From positions 1-50,386 of the forward strand of contig JAQCBB010000003.1 in NCBI GenBank assembly GCA_027621535.1: 50,386 nt of DNA, read 5' to 3'. The DNA comes from Pseudomonadota bacterium. Its GTDB lineage: Bacteria; Pseudomonadota; Gammaproteobacteria; Burkholderiales; Methylophilaceae. This document shows positions 32,102-41,588 of the stretch, in pieces. The first letter of the stretch is position 1. Each line of letters opens with the position of its first letter. A model generated the notes under the pieces. The model searched no databases. It saw only the letters and a program-made list of their open reading frames with translations, and was not told where the DNA came from. Both the position numbers and the translations under genes were made by a program.

Positions 32102-32720
32102 CCCATAATATTTTATGCAATTGCAATTGCAGTCGAGCCCCTACCCCATGATCTAAGATCCATTTGGCAAGTAATCCTCCATCAAGCTGTCCATAGACTG
32201 GGGAAAAAAGTATTTTTTTTGGGTCTAGCTGGTGCTCCTGAATTATTTGTAATGCCCACTTAAAATCTTCTTGATCTGCAACGACAAATTTAATTTCATC
32301 AATCGGTTTAATTTTTTTTAAATTAGGCCAAAAATTATTCTCAGCCTCCCTTGATTTAGGCGTTTTTATATCCAGAATAATTTTTACTTTTGCATTTATG
32401 GCAGAGATATCTATACCTCCCCCGGTTTCTAAAGACACATCGTAATCTAGATCACAAAGTTGATTCAATAAATCAAAACAATTTTTTTGTGCCAAGGGTT
32501 CGCCGCCAGTCACAGTGACAAATTTTGTAGAATATTGCTGAACAGAACTTATAATTGTATCTATCTCAAGCTGATTACCCTGATGGAAAGCATAAGCAGT
32601 ATCGCAATAGGAACAACGCATGGGACAACCTGTTAATCTTATAAAAACGGTTGGAAAACCAATTCTTGAAGACTCTCCTTGAATCGAATAGAAGATTTCA
32701 TTGATTCTAATTGTTTTCAT
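32082..32720 (-). CDS. queE: 7-carboxy-7-deazaguanine synthase QueE
   Basis: Radical SAM enzyme making CDG in queuosine synthesis, 212 residues. It begins IRINEIFYSIQGESSRIG and holds the cluster motif GCPMRCSYCDTAYAF (C-x3-C-x2-C), then VTVTGGEPLAQKN in the form FVTVTGGEPLAQ. Downstream of cpoB by 8 nt and coupled to queC. QueD and QueF are not in this window. Confidence 0.95.
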   Translation of the reverse strand: MKTIRINEIFYSIQGESSRIGFPTVFIRLTGCPMRCSYCDTAYAFHQGNQLEIDTIISSVQQYSTKFVTVTGGEPLAQKNCFDLLNQLCDLDYDVSLETGGGIDISAINAKVKIILDIKTPKSREAENNFWPNLKKIKPIDEIKFVVADQEDFKWALQIIQEHQLDPKKILFSPVYGQLDGGLLAKWILDHGVGARLQLQLHKILWGEKQGV

Positions 32721-32728
32721 TAGTGTTG

Positions 32729-33643
32729 TTAAAGTTTGATAGATTCAAGTGCTTTCAATCTTTTTTTTGCACTTTCAATATTTGAAGCGTTTGGATATTC
32801 TTTGATAATTTTTCTTAAGGTTTGCTTTGCTTTGGTTATTTGGGTTAACTGAATTTCCGTATTTGCTTTTCCATAAAGAATTTCTGGCATCAACTCATGA
32901 TCTGGGTAATTTTGAATTAATTTTTCATAAGTTTTTAAAGAAGCGTTGTAGTTTTTGAGTGCAAACTGAATAAAGCCAATATTCTTTTTTACTTCGACTA
33001 AGCGCAATGACTTTGGATAGGTTGTCACAAATCGATCAAACATTTCAAAAGCTTCTTTATATTTAGTTGAGCGCATCAAACCTTCCGCATCATTGAACAT
33101 CTTCAGTGCCTGCTCTTCGTCTATCAAGGGAGGAAGTTTATTCTCAATAACACCTCCTTCAACTTGATTGGTTGAAGATGCCTTGTCCTCATCTAAAAAT
33201 TCTTGATTGATATTATTTATTTGGTCCTGATTAGACTGGATTAAATTATCTTGAACAATATCCTGTTGTTTTTTTGGCTGCTCTTGAAATAAATCGATTT
33301 GTTGCTCTAATTTTTCAAAGCGACTTTCAATATCTTGATAATTTAATTTTTGACGATCCTCAAAACTTTGCACACTAAATTGCAAAACCTCAACATCGCC
33401 CCTGAGTTTAGCGAGATCATCAAAAATTTCATTAATTTTATTGTTAAATTGTTGCAGGCTGCCACCTTGGAGGACTTGCTGAAGATCTATGATTTTACTT
33501 TCTAAATTGACAAGCTTTTCTGTTTTTAAAGAATTGAGCTGGTTTTGCAGGTCATTAATTTTTTTTCTCGCTTCATCATCCTCAAGAAAGGCAAATGAAT
33601 TAAAACTTAAAATCAACAAACCAGCCCATAATATACTTTTCAT
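32729..33643 (-). CDS. cpoB: Cell division coordinator CpoB (YbgF)
   Basis: Periplasmic TolA-binding protein of 304 residues with a signal peptide (SILWAGLLILSFNSFA), an N-terminal coiled coil (about 25-125, rich in Gln/Leu heptads), a linker, and C-terminal TPRs (about 180-300: AEGLMRSTKYKEAFEMFDRFV, YNASLKTYEKLIQNYPDHE). It links Tol function to peptidoglycan synthesis during division in E. coli. Normal place after pal. Confidence 0.93.
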   Translation of the reverse strand: MKSILWAGLLILSFNSFAFLEDDEARKKINDLQNQLNSLKTEKLVNLESKIIDLQQVLQGGSLQQFNNKINEIFDDLAKLRGDVEVLQFSVQSFEDRQKLNYQDIESRFEKLEQQIDLFQEQPKKQQDIVQDNLIQSNQDQINNINQEFLDEDKASSTNQVEGGVIENKLPPLIDEEQALKMFNDAEGLMRSTKYKEAFEMFDRFVTTYPKSLRLVEVKKNIGFIQFALKNYNASLKTYEKLIQNYPDHELMPEILYGKANTEIQLTQITKAKQTLRKIIKEYPNASNIESAKKRLKALESIKL

Positions 33644-33662
33644 GAAAGAAATCTATATAGCC

Positions 33663-34196
33663 TTATTCTACTTCGTAACTAATATCTACTCTTCTGTCCT
33701 GATCACATTCCTTACCTTGGCAGTTTTGATTAGCTTCCTCTTCACCATAGCTTACTGTTTCAATTTGCGAATCATTAGCGCCTGATGTGTTCATCACATC
33801 TTTCACTGAAACTGCTCGTTTTTGTCCTAGAGACAAGTTGTGCTCATGCGATCCGCGATAATCCGCATGGCCTTTGAGAGTCATTTTTGCTGCCGGATGA
33901 TTTGCAGCATATTGAGCATGGGCATTTACAACATCAAGATACTCTGGTTTTACTTCAAATTTATCAAAATCAAAATAGATACTTCTTTGAGTAAGCAAGC
34001 TATCCGTTCTTAATTTATCTAAACTCAACTCTCCATTTGCTGCGCTTGCGCTTGCGCTTGCGCCTGCGCCTGCGCCTGCGCCTGCGCCTGCAGAAGGGGC
34101 ATTAGCATCATTTATCGGAGTAGAGCTACAGCCTGCTAAGAGAGCAAAAGCAATACCTGCATAAAAAAGCTTGTTCATTGATTTATTTCCTTTCAT
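33663..34196 (-). CDS. pal: Peptidoglycan-associated lipoprotein Pal
   Basis: Outer-membrane lipoprotein of 177 residues that binds peptidoglycan. Lipobox LLAGCSS at about 18-24, a low-complexity Gly/Ala then Ser/Ala linker (GAGAGAGA, SASASA, about 36-53), and the OmpA-like domain with YFDFDKFEVKPEY and LKGHADYRGSHEHNLSLGQKRA. The linker is coded by a hexamer repeat. It overlaps tolB by one base and is followed by cpoB. Confidence 0.96.
   Translation of the reverse strand: MKGNKSMNKLFYAGIAFALLAGCSSTPINDANAPSAGAGAGAGAGASASASAANGELSLDKLRTDSLLTQRSIYFDFDKFEVKPEYLDVVNAHAQYAANHPAAKMTLKGHADYRGSHEHNLSLGQKRAVSVKDVMNTSGANDSQIETVSYGEEEANQNCQGKECDQDRRVDISYEVE
34041..34088 (-). repeat. Hexanucleotide tandem repeat in pal linker
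   Basis: Eight copies of TGCGCY-type hexamers on the plus strand (three TGCGCT, five TGCGCC), encoding Ala-Gly then Ala-Ser dipeptides. Copy-number changes would lengthen the linker without shifting frame. Confidence 0.93.
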
Positions 34197-35476
34197 TAAA
34201 AATTAAATGGTGACCAAGTAGCTTCTTGATTACTCAATGACCCTGTATCAACAAAAAGTTGTTTAAAACCATTTAAAGACACTGTTTTTAAGACAGTTGC
34301 TTCTCCAGATTCTTTACTCGTATATAATATCATATGTCCATTCGGACTGAAAACAGGAGCCTCATCATTTTTTCCTTTAGTTAAACGCATCACCTGATTC
34401 GACATTAAATTTTGCACCACCACTTTATAAGATCCATTGTCATTGGTAATAAACGTTAATAACTTTCCATCTGGGGATAGTCGAGGACTCACATTGTATT
34501 TTCCCTCAAAAGTCACTCTTCTGGTTTGCTCAGAAGCCAAATCAATGGAGTAAATTTGTGGACCGCCGCCCCGATCAGATACAAAGTAAATTGACTTACC
34601 ATCGGGCGACCACACTGGTTCTGTATCAATAGAGGGGCTTCTCATTAATCGTTGCACATTGCCCCCATTAACATCCATAATGTATATTTGAGAAAATGCA
34701 TTGTAGGTTAGAACAATGGCTAATTTTTTACTGTCAGGAGACCATGCTGGAGAACTGTTATTTCCTTTAAAATTAGCGACAAGTTTTCTATCCCCTGTTT
34801 TCAGGTTTTGCACAAAAATAACTGGCTTTTTCTGCTCAAAAGAAACATAGGCAATTTTTTCTCCATCGGGCGACCAACGCGTCGAAATAATTGGCTCATT
34901 TGAAATCACCACTGATTTTGCATTAAATCCATCCATATCTGAAACATTTAAGTGAAATTTCTTATTGTTTACTTTTTGAACATAAGCAATTTTTGTATGA
35001 AATACTCCCGGTGTACCAGTAATCTTTTCGTAGATCACATTTGAGATTTGATGACCAATTTGTCGAGCTTGTTTTAATGAACCGATGTATTCTGTTGAAA
35101 TAATGAGCTTTTCTTTGAACACATCCACTAAATTATAGGTCACTTTGATTTGTTGATCGTTTTTTTCTACGAATCCAATCACTAATAATTCAGCCTTAAG
35201 GCCTGACCAAAATGTATAGTCAACTTGATCGGAATTAGTAGGTAAGGATTTAACACCCTCGGTTTTAATAATTCTAAAAAAACCGGATCGAGATAAATCG
35301 GACTTGATCACGTTGTGAATTTGATTTTTTTCATTATCGATATCATCGTCAGAAAAAGGGATGACAGCAACTGCCAGCTCATTCGCTTTGCCGCCCAAAA
35401 TATCAATCACTTCAATTGCCTGGGCAGTTTGAAATAAAAATAAGATTAAAAATAAAGTTTTAGATAAAGATTTCAT
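34196..35476 (-). CDS. tolB: Tol-Pal system protein TolB
   Basis: Periplasmic protein of 426 residues: signal peptide (LFLILFLFQTAQA), N-terminal domain to about 160, then the beta-propeller of WSPDGKKIAYVS-type repeats (TRWSPDGEKIAYVSF, PAWSPDSKKLAIV, PVWSPDGKSIYFVSDRGG, PRLSPDGKLLTFIT). It docks with Pal and TolA. Overlaps tolA by 4 nt. Confidence 0.97.
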   Translation of the reverse strand: MKSLSKTLFLILFLFQTAQAIEVIDILGGKANELAVAVIPFSDDDIDNEKNQIHNVIKSDLSRSGFFRIIKTEGVKSLPTNSDQVDYTFWSGLKAELLVIGFVEKNDQQIKVTYNLVDVFKEKLIISTEYIGSLKQARQIGHQISNVIYEKITGTPGVFHTKIAYVQKVNNKKFHLNVSDMDGFNAKSVVISNEPIISTRWSPDGEKIAYVSFEQKKPVIFVQNLKTGDRKLVANFKGNNSSPAWSPDSKKLAIVLTYNAFSQIYIMDVNGGNVQRLMRSPSIDTEPVWSPDGKSIYFVSDRGGGPQIYSIDLASEQTRRVTFEGKYNVSPRLSPDGKLLTFITNDNGSYKVVVQNLMSNQVMRLTKGKNDEAPVFSPNGHMILYTSKESGEATVLKTVSLNGFKQLFVDTGSLSNQEATWSPFNF

Positions 35477-36300
35477 TGAGGTTGTCCATTTGGATAGAAT
35501 TTTAATTTAATTTTTTTGAGTTTAGCAAATAATTTTGGATCTGTTGGCACTGGAAGTGGCTCCGATTGATAGATTGCTCTTTCCACAGCTTCATCACAGC
35601 TTAAATTTTTACTGGTTTCCTTCAAAACTGGATCATTGAGTAATTCTCCCGAGGGAAGCAAAGTGATTTCAAAAGATAAACTTAAATAATCTAAACCACA
35701 CAAATTGTTATTTACATTCTGTTGAATTTTTTGTTGAATCAGTGCTTTGTATTTATCAATTTCTGATTTATTTTTTCCAGCTTCAACATCTTGATCAGCT
35801 TTAATGGCCATTCTTTCTGTTTTTTTCTTGTCTTGAGAAATAATCTCCTGATCAGCCGCTTTTAAATCTTGCTCGAGCAGCTCTTCTTTCAATTTCTCTA
35901 ACTTCTCTTCCTCCATTAATTGTTGTTGTAATTGTTTTATTTGTTCTTGCTTCAATGACTCCTGCTGAACTTTCTTGATTTGTTCTTTTTTCTTTTGTTC
36001 TGCGATCTCTTTTGCCTTTTTCTGCTTTAAATTAATCTCAGCTTGATCATCTTGATTTTTTTCTAATGGCTTTGCTGGAGCTTGCTCTATTTCTATTTTT
36101 TCAACGGGAGTAACCTTTGCTTTCGGTGGGGCTTTGGCCTGCTCTTTTACCGTCGGTATTGCTTCCCATAACTCAACTTCTGCAAAATAAGGATATTTGG
36201 GTGCCCACTGTAGCGTCATAATCATCGCCAAGAGAATTGATAAATGAATAAGCAATGAAAACAAGTTGGATTGAAGATTAATTTTTGCGTCTAAATCCAT
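35473..36300 (-). CDS. tolA: Tol-Pal system protein TolA
   Basis: Inner-membrane anchored protein of 275 residues: one membrane helix (about 12-30), a long Lys/Gln/Glu-rich helical segment (about 60-180, with KEIAEQKKKEQIKKVQQE), and the C-terminal TolA domain (LCGLDYLSLSFEITLLPSGEL, EPLPVPTDPKLF). It spans the periplasm and connects TolQR to TolB/Pal. Shorter helical stretch than in E. coli (421 residues). Confidence 0.93.
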   Translation of the reverse strand: MDLDAKINLQSNLFSLLIHLSILLAMIMTLQWAPKYPYFAEVELWEAIPTVKEQAKAPPKAKVTPVEKIEIEQAPAKPLEKNQDDQAEINLKQKKAKEIAEQKKKEQIKKVQQESLKQEQIKQLQQQLMEEEKLEKLKEELLEQDLKAADQEIISQDKKKTERMAIKADQDVEAGKNKSEIDKYKALIQQKIQQNVNNNLCGLDYLSLSFEITLLPSGELLNDPVLKETSKNLSCDEAVERAIYQSEPLPVPTDPKLFAKLKKIKLKFYPNGQPQ

Positions 36301-36309
36301 TTTAATTCT

Positions 36310-36699
36310 CTATTTTTCAGGCTTCAGCAGTAAACCCACTTTATGAATTTTATTTTGTTTTAATAAATCCATGATGGTGATAACGTTTTCATATTGTGTT
36401 TTTTTATCAGCCGCGATCACCACGGATTGCTCAGGATTTTTTTCAATCGCTTGATTTAACTGGATCAGTAATTCATCGGTTTTAATTTCTTTTCCCTCGA
36501 TTTCAATATTGCCGTTTTTTTTCACCGAAATGGTAATGGGTGATCCTTGTTGTTTTAAATCCTGACCCACACGTGGAAGCTCAACCACGCCTGGGTTTGT
36601 CATGGGTGCTGTGACCATAAAAATAACCAGCAACACTAACATCACATCAATATAAGGAACAACATTAATGTTGTTCATGAGGCGTCGTTTTCTCATCAA
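36310..36699 (-). CDS. tolR: Tol-Pal system protein TolR
   Basis: Proton-channel partner of TolQ, 129 residues. One membrane helix with the conserved Asp (VVPYIDVMLVLLVIFMVTAP), followed by a small periplasmic domain. Overlaps tolQ by 4 nt. Confidence 0.96.
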   Translation of the reverse strand: MMRKRRLMNNINVVPYIDVMLVLLVIFMVTAPMTNPGVVELPRVGQDLKQQGSPITISVKKNGNIEIEGKEIKTDELLIQLNQAIEKNPEQSVVIAADKKTQYENVITIMDLLKQNKIHKVGLLLKPEK

Positions 36700-37370
36700 G
36701 ATCGTCTATCCACGTTGTTGATAAATTCTTCCATAAAGCTTTCATAGCGAATTGCGAGTCTGTCCACTTTGGCTGCAAATCGATTATATGCAATCACCGC
36801 AGGAATGGCTGCAAACAGTCCAATTGCAGTAGCGATTAAGGCTTCTGCAATCCCAGGGGCTACTTGAGCAAGAGTTGATTGAGCAACATTGGAAAGGCCT
36901 ATGAAAGAATTCATAATCCCCCACACTGTTCCAAATAATCCAATATATGGGCTCACTGAACCCACACTAGCAAGAAAGGGGAGGTGCCGTTCAAGTGCAT
37001 CAAGTTCTCGATTATAAGCCACTTGCATTGCACGACGTACACTATCTTTAGTCTGTTTATCTAATTTTTGATCACTGGATCTAGCGACAACATATTCTTT
37101 ATAACCAGCCTTAAAAATGGCTTTAAGGCCACCTATATTTGAACCTAAAGCACTTGCAGAGTCATAAAGTTGTTTAAGCTGTGCGCCAGCCCAAAAATAT
37201 TTTTCAAATTCCTCAGCATTTTCTTCAGCAGTTTTAATCGTTTTTATCTTTATAAAAATATATTTCCATGAAAATAATGACGCAAAAATTAATATCAACA
37301 TCACAATTTGTACGGGGATACTGGCCCCCATGATTAGGGATAAGAAAGATAAATCACCATTCACATTCAT
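36696..37370 (-). CDS. tolQ: Tol-Pal system protein TolQ
   Basis: Inner-membrane MotA/TolQ/ExbB protein, 224 residues with three membrane helices (about 10-35, 130-155, 170-195). Signature VGSVSPYIGLFGTVWGIMNSF and APGIAEALIATAIGLFAAIPAV. Forms the proton-driven motor with TolR. Abuts ybgC. Confidence 0.97.
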   Translation of the reverse strand: MNVNGDLSFLSLIMGASIPVQIVMLILIFASLFSWKYIFIKIKTIKTAEENAEEFEKYFWAGAQLKQLYDSASALGSNIGGLKAIFKAGYKEYVVARSSDQKLDKQTKDSVRRAMQVAYNRELDALERHLPFLASVGSVSPYIGLFGTVWGIMNSFIGLSNVAQSTLAQVAPGIAEALIATAIGLFAAIPAVIAYNRFAAKVDRLAIRYESFMEEFINNVDRRS

Positions 37371-37777
37371 TATTTACACTCCATTAAAGATTTTATTTGT
37401 TCAGGAATGCGAACCGGTTTAAATGTTCTTGCATTCACCCCTACAATTACAACAGATGCAGTAATTAAAAGATCATGATTACGTTTTATGTGTTGCTCAA
37501 GCTTAACCCTAACTGAAGTTAACTGTTTTAATGCGGTTTCAACGTCAATCAAATCATTAAAAATTGCGGGTTTAATAAATTTTATATTAATTTGATGAAC
37601 TACAAAAAGAAGATTTAATTCTTTTTTTAAAATTTGTTGATTGATCTTTAAACTTCTTAACCATTCAGTTCTGGCTCGCTCCATAAAGTTTAAATAGTTG
37701 GAGTGATAAACAACACCCCCACTATCTGTATCCTCATAGTAGATTTGAACTGGCCAACTAAATTGGTTTCTGACCAT
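37370..37777 (-). CDS. ybgC: Tol-Pal associated acyl-CoA thioesterase YbgC
   Basis: Hotdog-fold thioesterase of 135 residues. YYEDTDSGGVVYHSNYLNFMERAR is the family signature with the catalytic Asp in EDTD. First of the tol genes; lies 6 nt after ruvB. Its link to Tol function is by operon; the acyl substrate is not set. Confidence 0.94.
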   Translation of the reverse strand: MVRNQFSWPVQIYYEDTDSGGVVYHSNYLNFMERARTEWLRSLKINQQILKKELNLLFVVHQINIKFIKPAIFNDLIDVETALKQLTSVRVKLEQHIKRNHDLLITASVVIVGVNARTFKPVRIPEQIKSLMECK

Positions 37778-37783
37778 AGAGTT

Positions 37784-38785
37784 TTATTTTAGAGTAATGT
37801 CAAAATGTTTAAGACTTAAGTCTGTTGCCATGCGGCCTTTAGGAGTCCTCATGAGATAACCTTGCTGAATTAGATAAGGCTCGATGACATCTTCAATGGT
37901 TTCTTTCTCTTCACCAATGGCTGAAGCAAGATTATCTAAGCCAACTGGACCACCATTAAACTTTTCAATAATTGCTAATAAAAAAGAACGGTCCATGCCA
38001 TCTAAACCAATGTTATCGACATCGAGCATTTTTAGCGCAGCGTCAGCAGTTTGTATATCAACATTACCATTTGCTTTTACTGATGCATAATCCCTGACCC
38101 TTCTGAGTAATCGATTGGCAATTCTTGGAGTCCCTCTTGAGCGCTTTGCAATCTCCCGCGCTCCAGGATCATCTATTGAAATTTTAAGCAGCTTTGCTGA
38201 ACGTTGAACAATTTTTACTAACTCAGATTCACTGTAAAACTCCAGTCGTGAAACAATACCAAAGCGATCTCTAAGAGGATTAGTCAACATACCTGCACGA
38301 GTTGTTGCGCCGACTAAAGTAAATGGTGGTAAGTCTAATTGGAGTGATCTCGCTGAAGGTCCTTCACCAATCATGATGTCTAGACGATAATCCTCCATTG
38401 CTGGATATAGAATTTCCTCAATCACAGGCGAAAGACGGTGGATTTCATCAATAAATAAAACATCATTCGGTTCAAGGTTGGTTAATAAAGCAGCTAAATC
38501 TCCAGCTTTTTCAAGAACTGGGCCAGATGTTTGCTTTAATCCCACTTTCATTTCTCTTGCAATAATATGCGATAAAGTTGTTTTACCTAATCCCGGAGGA
38601 CCAAAGAGCAGGACATGATCTAGAGACTCGTTTCTTGACTGAGCGGCACTCATAAAAATTTTTAGCTGTTCGCGAATTTTCTCCTGTCCAATATATTCAT
38701 TTAAATCAATCGGACGAAGGGATCTTTCCAAATTTTCTTCATTTTCTTTGGGGGTGTTTGCAATAAAACGATCTTCTTCAATCAT
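37784..38785 (-). CDS. ruvB: Holliday junction helicase motor RuvB
   Basis: AAA+ branch-migration motor. I choose the Met beginning [10 protein letters not shown] (333 residues), which matches the usual start MIEADR; the ORF-track start six codons upstream would overlap ruvA by 16 nt. Walker A is [14 protein letters not shown], Walker [12 protein letters not shown], sensor [17 protein letters not shown], and the C-terminal winged helix holds [10 protein letters not shown]. Confidence 0.97.
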   Translation of the reverse strand: MIEEDRFIANTPKENEENLERSLRPIDLNEYIGQEKIREQLKIFMSAAQSRNESLDHVLLFGPPGLGKTTLSHIIAREMKVGLKQTSGPVLEKAGDLAALLTNLEPNDVLFIDEIHRLSPVIEEILYPAMEDYRLDIMIGEGPSARSLQLDLPPFTLVGATTRAGMLTNPLRDRFGIVSRLEFYSESELVKIVQRSAKLLKISIDDPGAREIAKRSRGTPRIANRLLRRVRDYASVKANGNVDIQTADAALKMLDVDNIGLDGMDRSFLLAIIEKFNGGPVGLDNLASAIGEEKETIEDVIEPYLIQQGYLMRTPKGRMATDLSLKHFDITLK

Positions 38786-38787
38786 AT

Positions 38788-39357
38788 TTAGTTTGATAAC
38801 CATTTTAAAGCTTGCTTGATACCATCATTCACGCCAATGTCATCATTTAAGTCTTTTGTTACTTTTTGAATGTCTACCTTTGAATAACCTAAAGCTTCCA
38901 ATGCATCCATAATATCAGTAAGATTTTTACCATGCTCCGTCGTTTTTTGTAAATTCAGGAATTGTTTATCTTTTAATTCAACAATTAAACGCTCTGCCGT
39001 TTTTCTGCCAATGCCTGGAATCTTAATGAGAAGGGAGACGTCTTGAAGATTAATCGCATTTAAAAATTGCTCAATCGAAACTCCACTCAAAATCGAGAGG
39101 GCAACTTTAGCGCCAATCCCATTCACTTTAATCAAACTCTTAAAGGATGATTTTTCTTGGGCTGTTAAAAAACCATACAACAGTTGGGCATCTTCACGAA
39201 CTACCATATGCGTTAATAAAAAAACATCATTGTAAATTTCCGGAAGATTATAGAGCGTTGACATGGGAACTTCGATTTCGTAACCAACCCCATTGCATTC
39301 AACTCGAATCCAGGGTGGTGACTTTTCAACAAGCGTACCTCGAATACTTCCAATCAT
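38788..39357 (-). CDS. ruvA: Holliday junction binding protein RuvA
   Basis: Tetrameric junction binder of 189 residues: OB domain ([31 protein letters not shown]), two helix-hairpin-helix motifs ([39 protein letters not shown]) and a C-terminal RuvB-binding domain ([13 protein letters not shown]). Overlaps ruvC by 4 nt. Confidence 0.97.
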   Translation of the reverse strand: MIGSIRGTLVEKSPPWIRVECNGVGYEIEVPMSTLYNLPEIYNDVFLLTHMVVREDAQLLYGFLTAQEKSSFKSLIKVNGIGAKVALSILSGVSIEQFLNAINLQDVSLLIKIPGIGRKTAERLIVELKDKQFLNLQKTTEHGKNLTDIMDALEALGYSKVDIQKVTKDLNDDIGVNDGIKQALKWLSN

Positions 39358-39881
39358 AGCATTCTTCCACCACGGAAATTCATTGTTAAATTATCTTTTT
39401 TAATCTGCATAACCTGATTGTGACACAAGACGCATGCAAGTGCATCAGAGGAATCGGGGCCAAGCATTTCAGGTAAGTTTAATAATTTTTGCACCATGGA
39501 TTGCACCTGTATTTTGTCAGCATGGCCATTACCGACTACAGATTTTTTAATTTGCAAAGCCGTGTACTCAAAAATTGGTAACTCATGATGAATTGCCGCA
39601 GCCATTGCAACTCCTCTTGCCTGACCCAAAGCTAAAGAACTATTTGCATTCATATTAACAAATGTTTTTTCAATACACATTTGTTTTGGATTAAATTTTA
39701 GAATAGTCTCACACACCTCATCAAAAATTATTTTTAAACGTTCTGGAAGATTTAATTTATCAGAGTTTGTTTTAATAACCCCACTGGAAACATATGCAAA
39801 TTCATTTTTATCACAATCTACAACACCAAATCCCGTTTGCCTTAAGCCCGGATCAATACCTATAATTCTAATTTCAGACAA
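39354..39881 (-). CDS. ruvC: Holliday junction resolvase RuvC
   Basis: Junction-cutting nuclease of 175 residues. Catalytic acidic residues lie in IIGIDPGLRQTGFGVVD, CIEKTFVNMNANSSLALGQARG and SDALACVLCH. Two nt after yebC. Classical ruvCAB order. Confidence 0.97.
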   Translation of the reverse strand: MSEIRIIGIDPGLRQTGFGVVDCDKNEFAYVSSGVIKTNSDKLNLPERLKIIFDEVCETILKFNPKQMCIEKTFVNMNANSSLALGQARGVAMAAAIHHELPIFEYTALQIKKSVVGNGHADKIQVQSMVQKLLNLPEMLGPDSSDALACVLCHNQVMQIKKDNLTMNFRGGRML

Positions 39882-39883
39882 AT

Positions 39884-40609
39884 CTAATTCTCAATCACAG
39901 CGTTGGTGTACACTTCCTGAACATCATCAAGATCATCAAGTACGTCAAGAATTTTTTGCATCTTTATTCCATCATCTCCTGACAATTCGACCTCATTCTC
40001 CGCTTTCATAGTTAGCTCTGCCATCTCAAATTTAATATTTTCTGTTTCAAATATTTCTTTAATTATAAGAAATTCATTGGGTGGAGTAATCACTTCAATC
40101 GAGCCATCGTCATTAATTTCAACATCTTCTGCGCCCGCATCAATGGCTTTTTCCATAATTAATTCTTCATTAGAACCTGGAGCAAAAAAGATACTCCCAC
40201 AATGCTTAAACATAAAAGCGACACATCCATCCGTTCCCAAATTTCCACCATTTTTAGTAAATGCATGGCGCACATCTGCTACAGCCCGATTTTTATTATC
40301 TGTTAAGCAATCAACAATAATGGCTGCGCCATTTACTCCATAGCCTTCATATCGAATTTCTTCGTAATTAACTCCCTCTAATTCACCTGTACCTCTTTTG
40401 ATGGCTCGGGTGATATTTTCTGCCGGCATATTTTCTTCTTTACCCGCTGCAATGGCTGCACGAAGTCTAGGGTTGAAATTTGGATCACCACCACCCATTC
40501 GAGCTGCTACCGTAATCTCTTTAATTAATTTAGTGAATATTTTTCCACGCTTGGCATCTTGTCGCCCTTTTCGGTGCTGAATATTAGCCCACTTAGAATG
40601 TCCCGCCAT
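39884..40609 (-). CDS. yebC: YebC/PmpR family protein
   Basis: A 241-residue, full-length member: [23 protein letters not shown] at the start, [34 protein letters not shown]. Described as a transcriptional regulator in some bacteria and, in recent work on the family, as a factor helping translation of proline stretches. Which applies here is not decided; the Pro/Ala-rich ribosomal tails nearby make the question interesting. Heads the ruv-tol-que run. Confidence 0.95.
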   Translation of the reverse strand: MAGHSKWANIQHRKGRQDAKRGKIFTKLIKEITVAARMGGGDPNFNPRLRAAIAAGKEENMPAENITRAIKRGTGELEGVNYEEIRYEGYGVNGAAIIVDCLTDNKNRAVADVRHAFTKNGGNLGTDGCVAFMFKHCGSIFFAPGSNEELIMEKAIDAGAEDVEINDDGSIEVITPPNEFLIIKEIFETENIKFEMAELTMKAENEVELSGDDGIKMQKILDVLDDLDDVQEVYTNAVIEN

Positions 40610-40643
40610 ATATTTTCCTAGAATTGAAAATTAAAATATTTTA

Positions 40644-41537
40644 TCATTTTGATGCAGACCGTGAAGCTAAAATCAACATAATAAAAATCCCACTTAAAAT
40701 CAATATGAGTCCAATCAATTCATTCAATAAGGGCAATTCACCAAATTCAACAAAAGCAGCTAATAAGCCAATTACTGGTGCCAAAAGGGAAATGGATGAG
40801 ACTAAGCTTGTTTTTAGATGCTTAACACCAAATAACCAAAGCATCCATGCAATAGCATTACAAAAAACAATGTTATAGACAGAGGCGCCTATGAGATAAG
40901 TATTGACTTGATAAATCTCAACACCCTTGAACAAAATAACAAAAATAATCGGAATACTCCCCAATAACATCTGCCAGGCTGTCAAATTCAACAAGTCAAT
41001 TTTAGGATTGGTGTGATGATAGTGTTTAACTAATACAACCCCACATCCCCAAAAAAAACCTGAGCTGATTGCCATGATCATGCTAAATAAATCTGGACTT
41101 TTATGCACTGGGTCAAATATGAAAACTAAACCAAAAAAACTAATCATGATGGCGAAACATTGATTGAGCGTTATCCGCTCTTTCAGGAAAAAAAATGCTA
41201 ACAGATTGGCCCATATTGGCATGGTGAACGTCAGTACTGATGTTTTCGCAGTTCCCCCTTTCACCAAAGCAACCAATACCAGAACGGTAAATCCAATCAT
41301 CTGCACTAAACCGATCAGGAAAACATAAGCAGGATGGGCAAGTTTGAGTGATTTTTTATAAATAATTAACACTAAAAAAAGGCATAATGCGCCAAAAAAA
41401 TTTCTAACAAAAGCAAATTCCCAAGGTCCGATCAATTGCACAGATTGTTTCATCACTACCCAGTTATACCCCCAAATCATGGTCAGTAAAATTACCGCAA
41501 CAATCGGCCTTAATTTGTTATTTTTTAAATTTTGCAT
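40644..41537 (-). CDS. EamA-family (DMT) permease
   Basis: A 297-residue inner-membrane protein with ten predicted hydrophobic helices in two EamA repeats (VAVILLTMIWGYNWVVMKQS start; second repeat from about residue 150, FSMIMAISSGFFWGCGVVLVK). Likely a metabolite exporter; the substrate is unknown. Divergent from the CBS gene and 34 nt upstream of yebC. Confidence 0.88.
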   Translation of the reverse strand: MQNLKNNKLRPIVAVILLTMIWGYNWVVMKQSVQLIGPWEFAFVRNFFGALCLFLVLIIYKKSLKLAHPAYVFLIGLVQMIGFTVLVLVALVKGGTAKTSVLTFTMPIWANLLAFFFLKERITLNQCFAIMISFFGLVFIFDPVHKSPDLFSMIMAISSGFFWGCGVVLVKHYHHTNPKIDLLNLTAWQMLLGSIPIIFVILFKGVEIYQVNTYLIGASVYNIVFCNAIAWMLWLFGVKHLKTSLVSSISLLAPVIGLLAAFVEFGELPLLNELIGLILILSGIFIMLILASRSASK

Positions 41538-41588
41538 GTTGATTAAAATTTGTTATCCTAAGCTGTTACACATTGTATTATTTATTCT

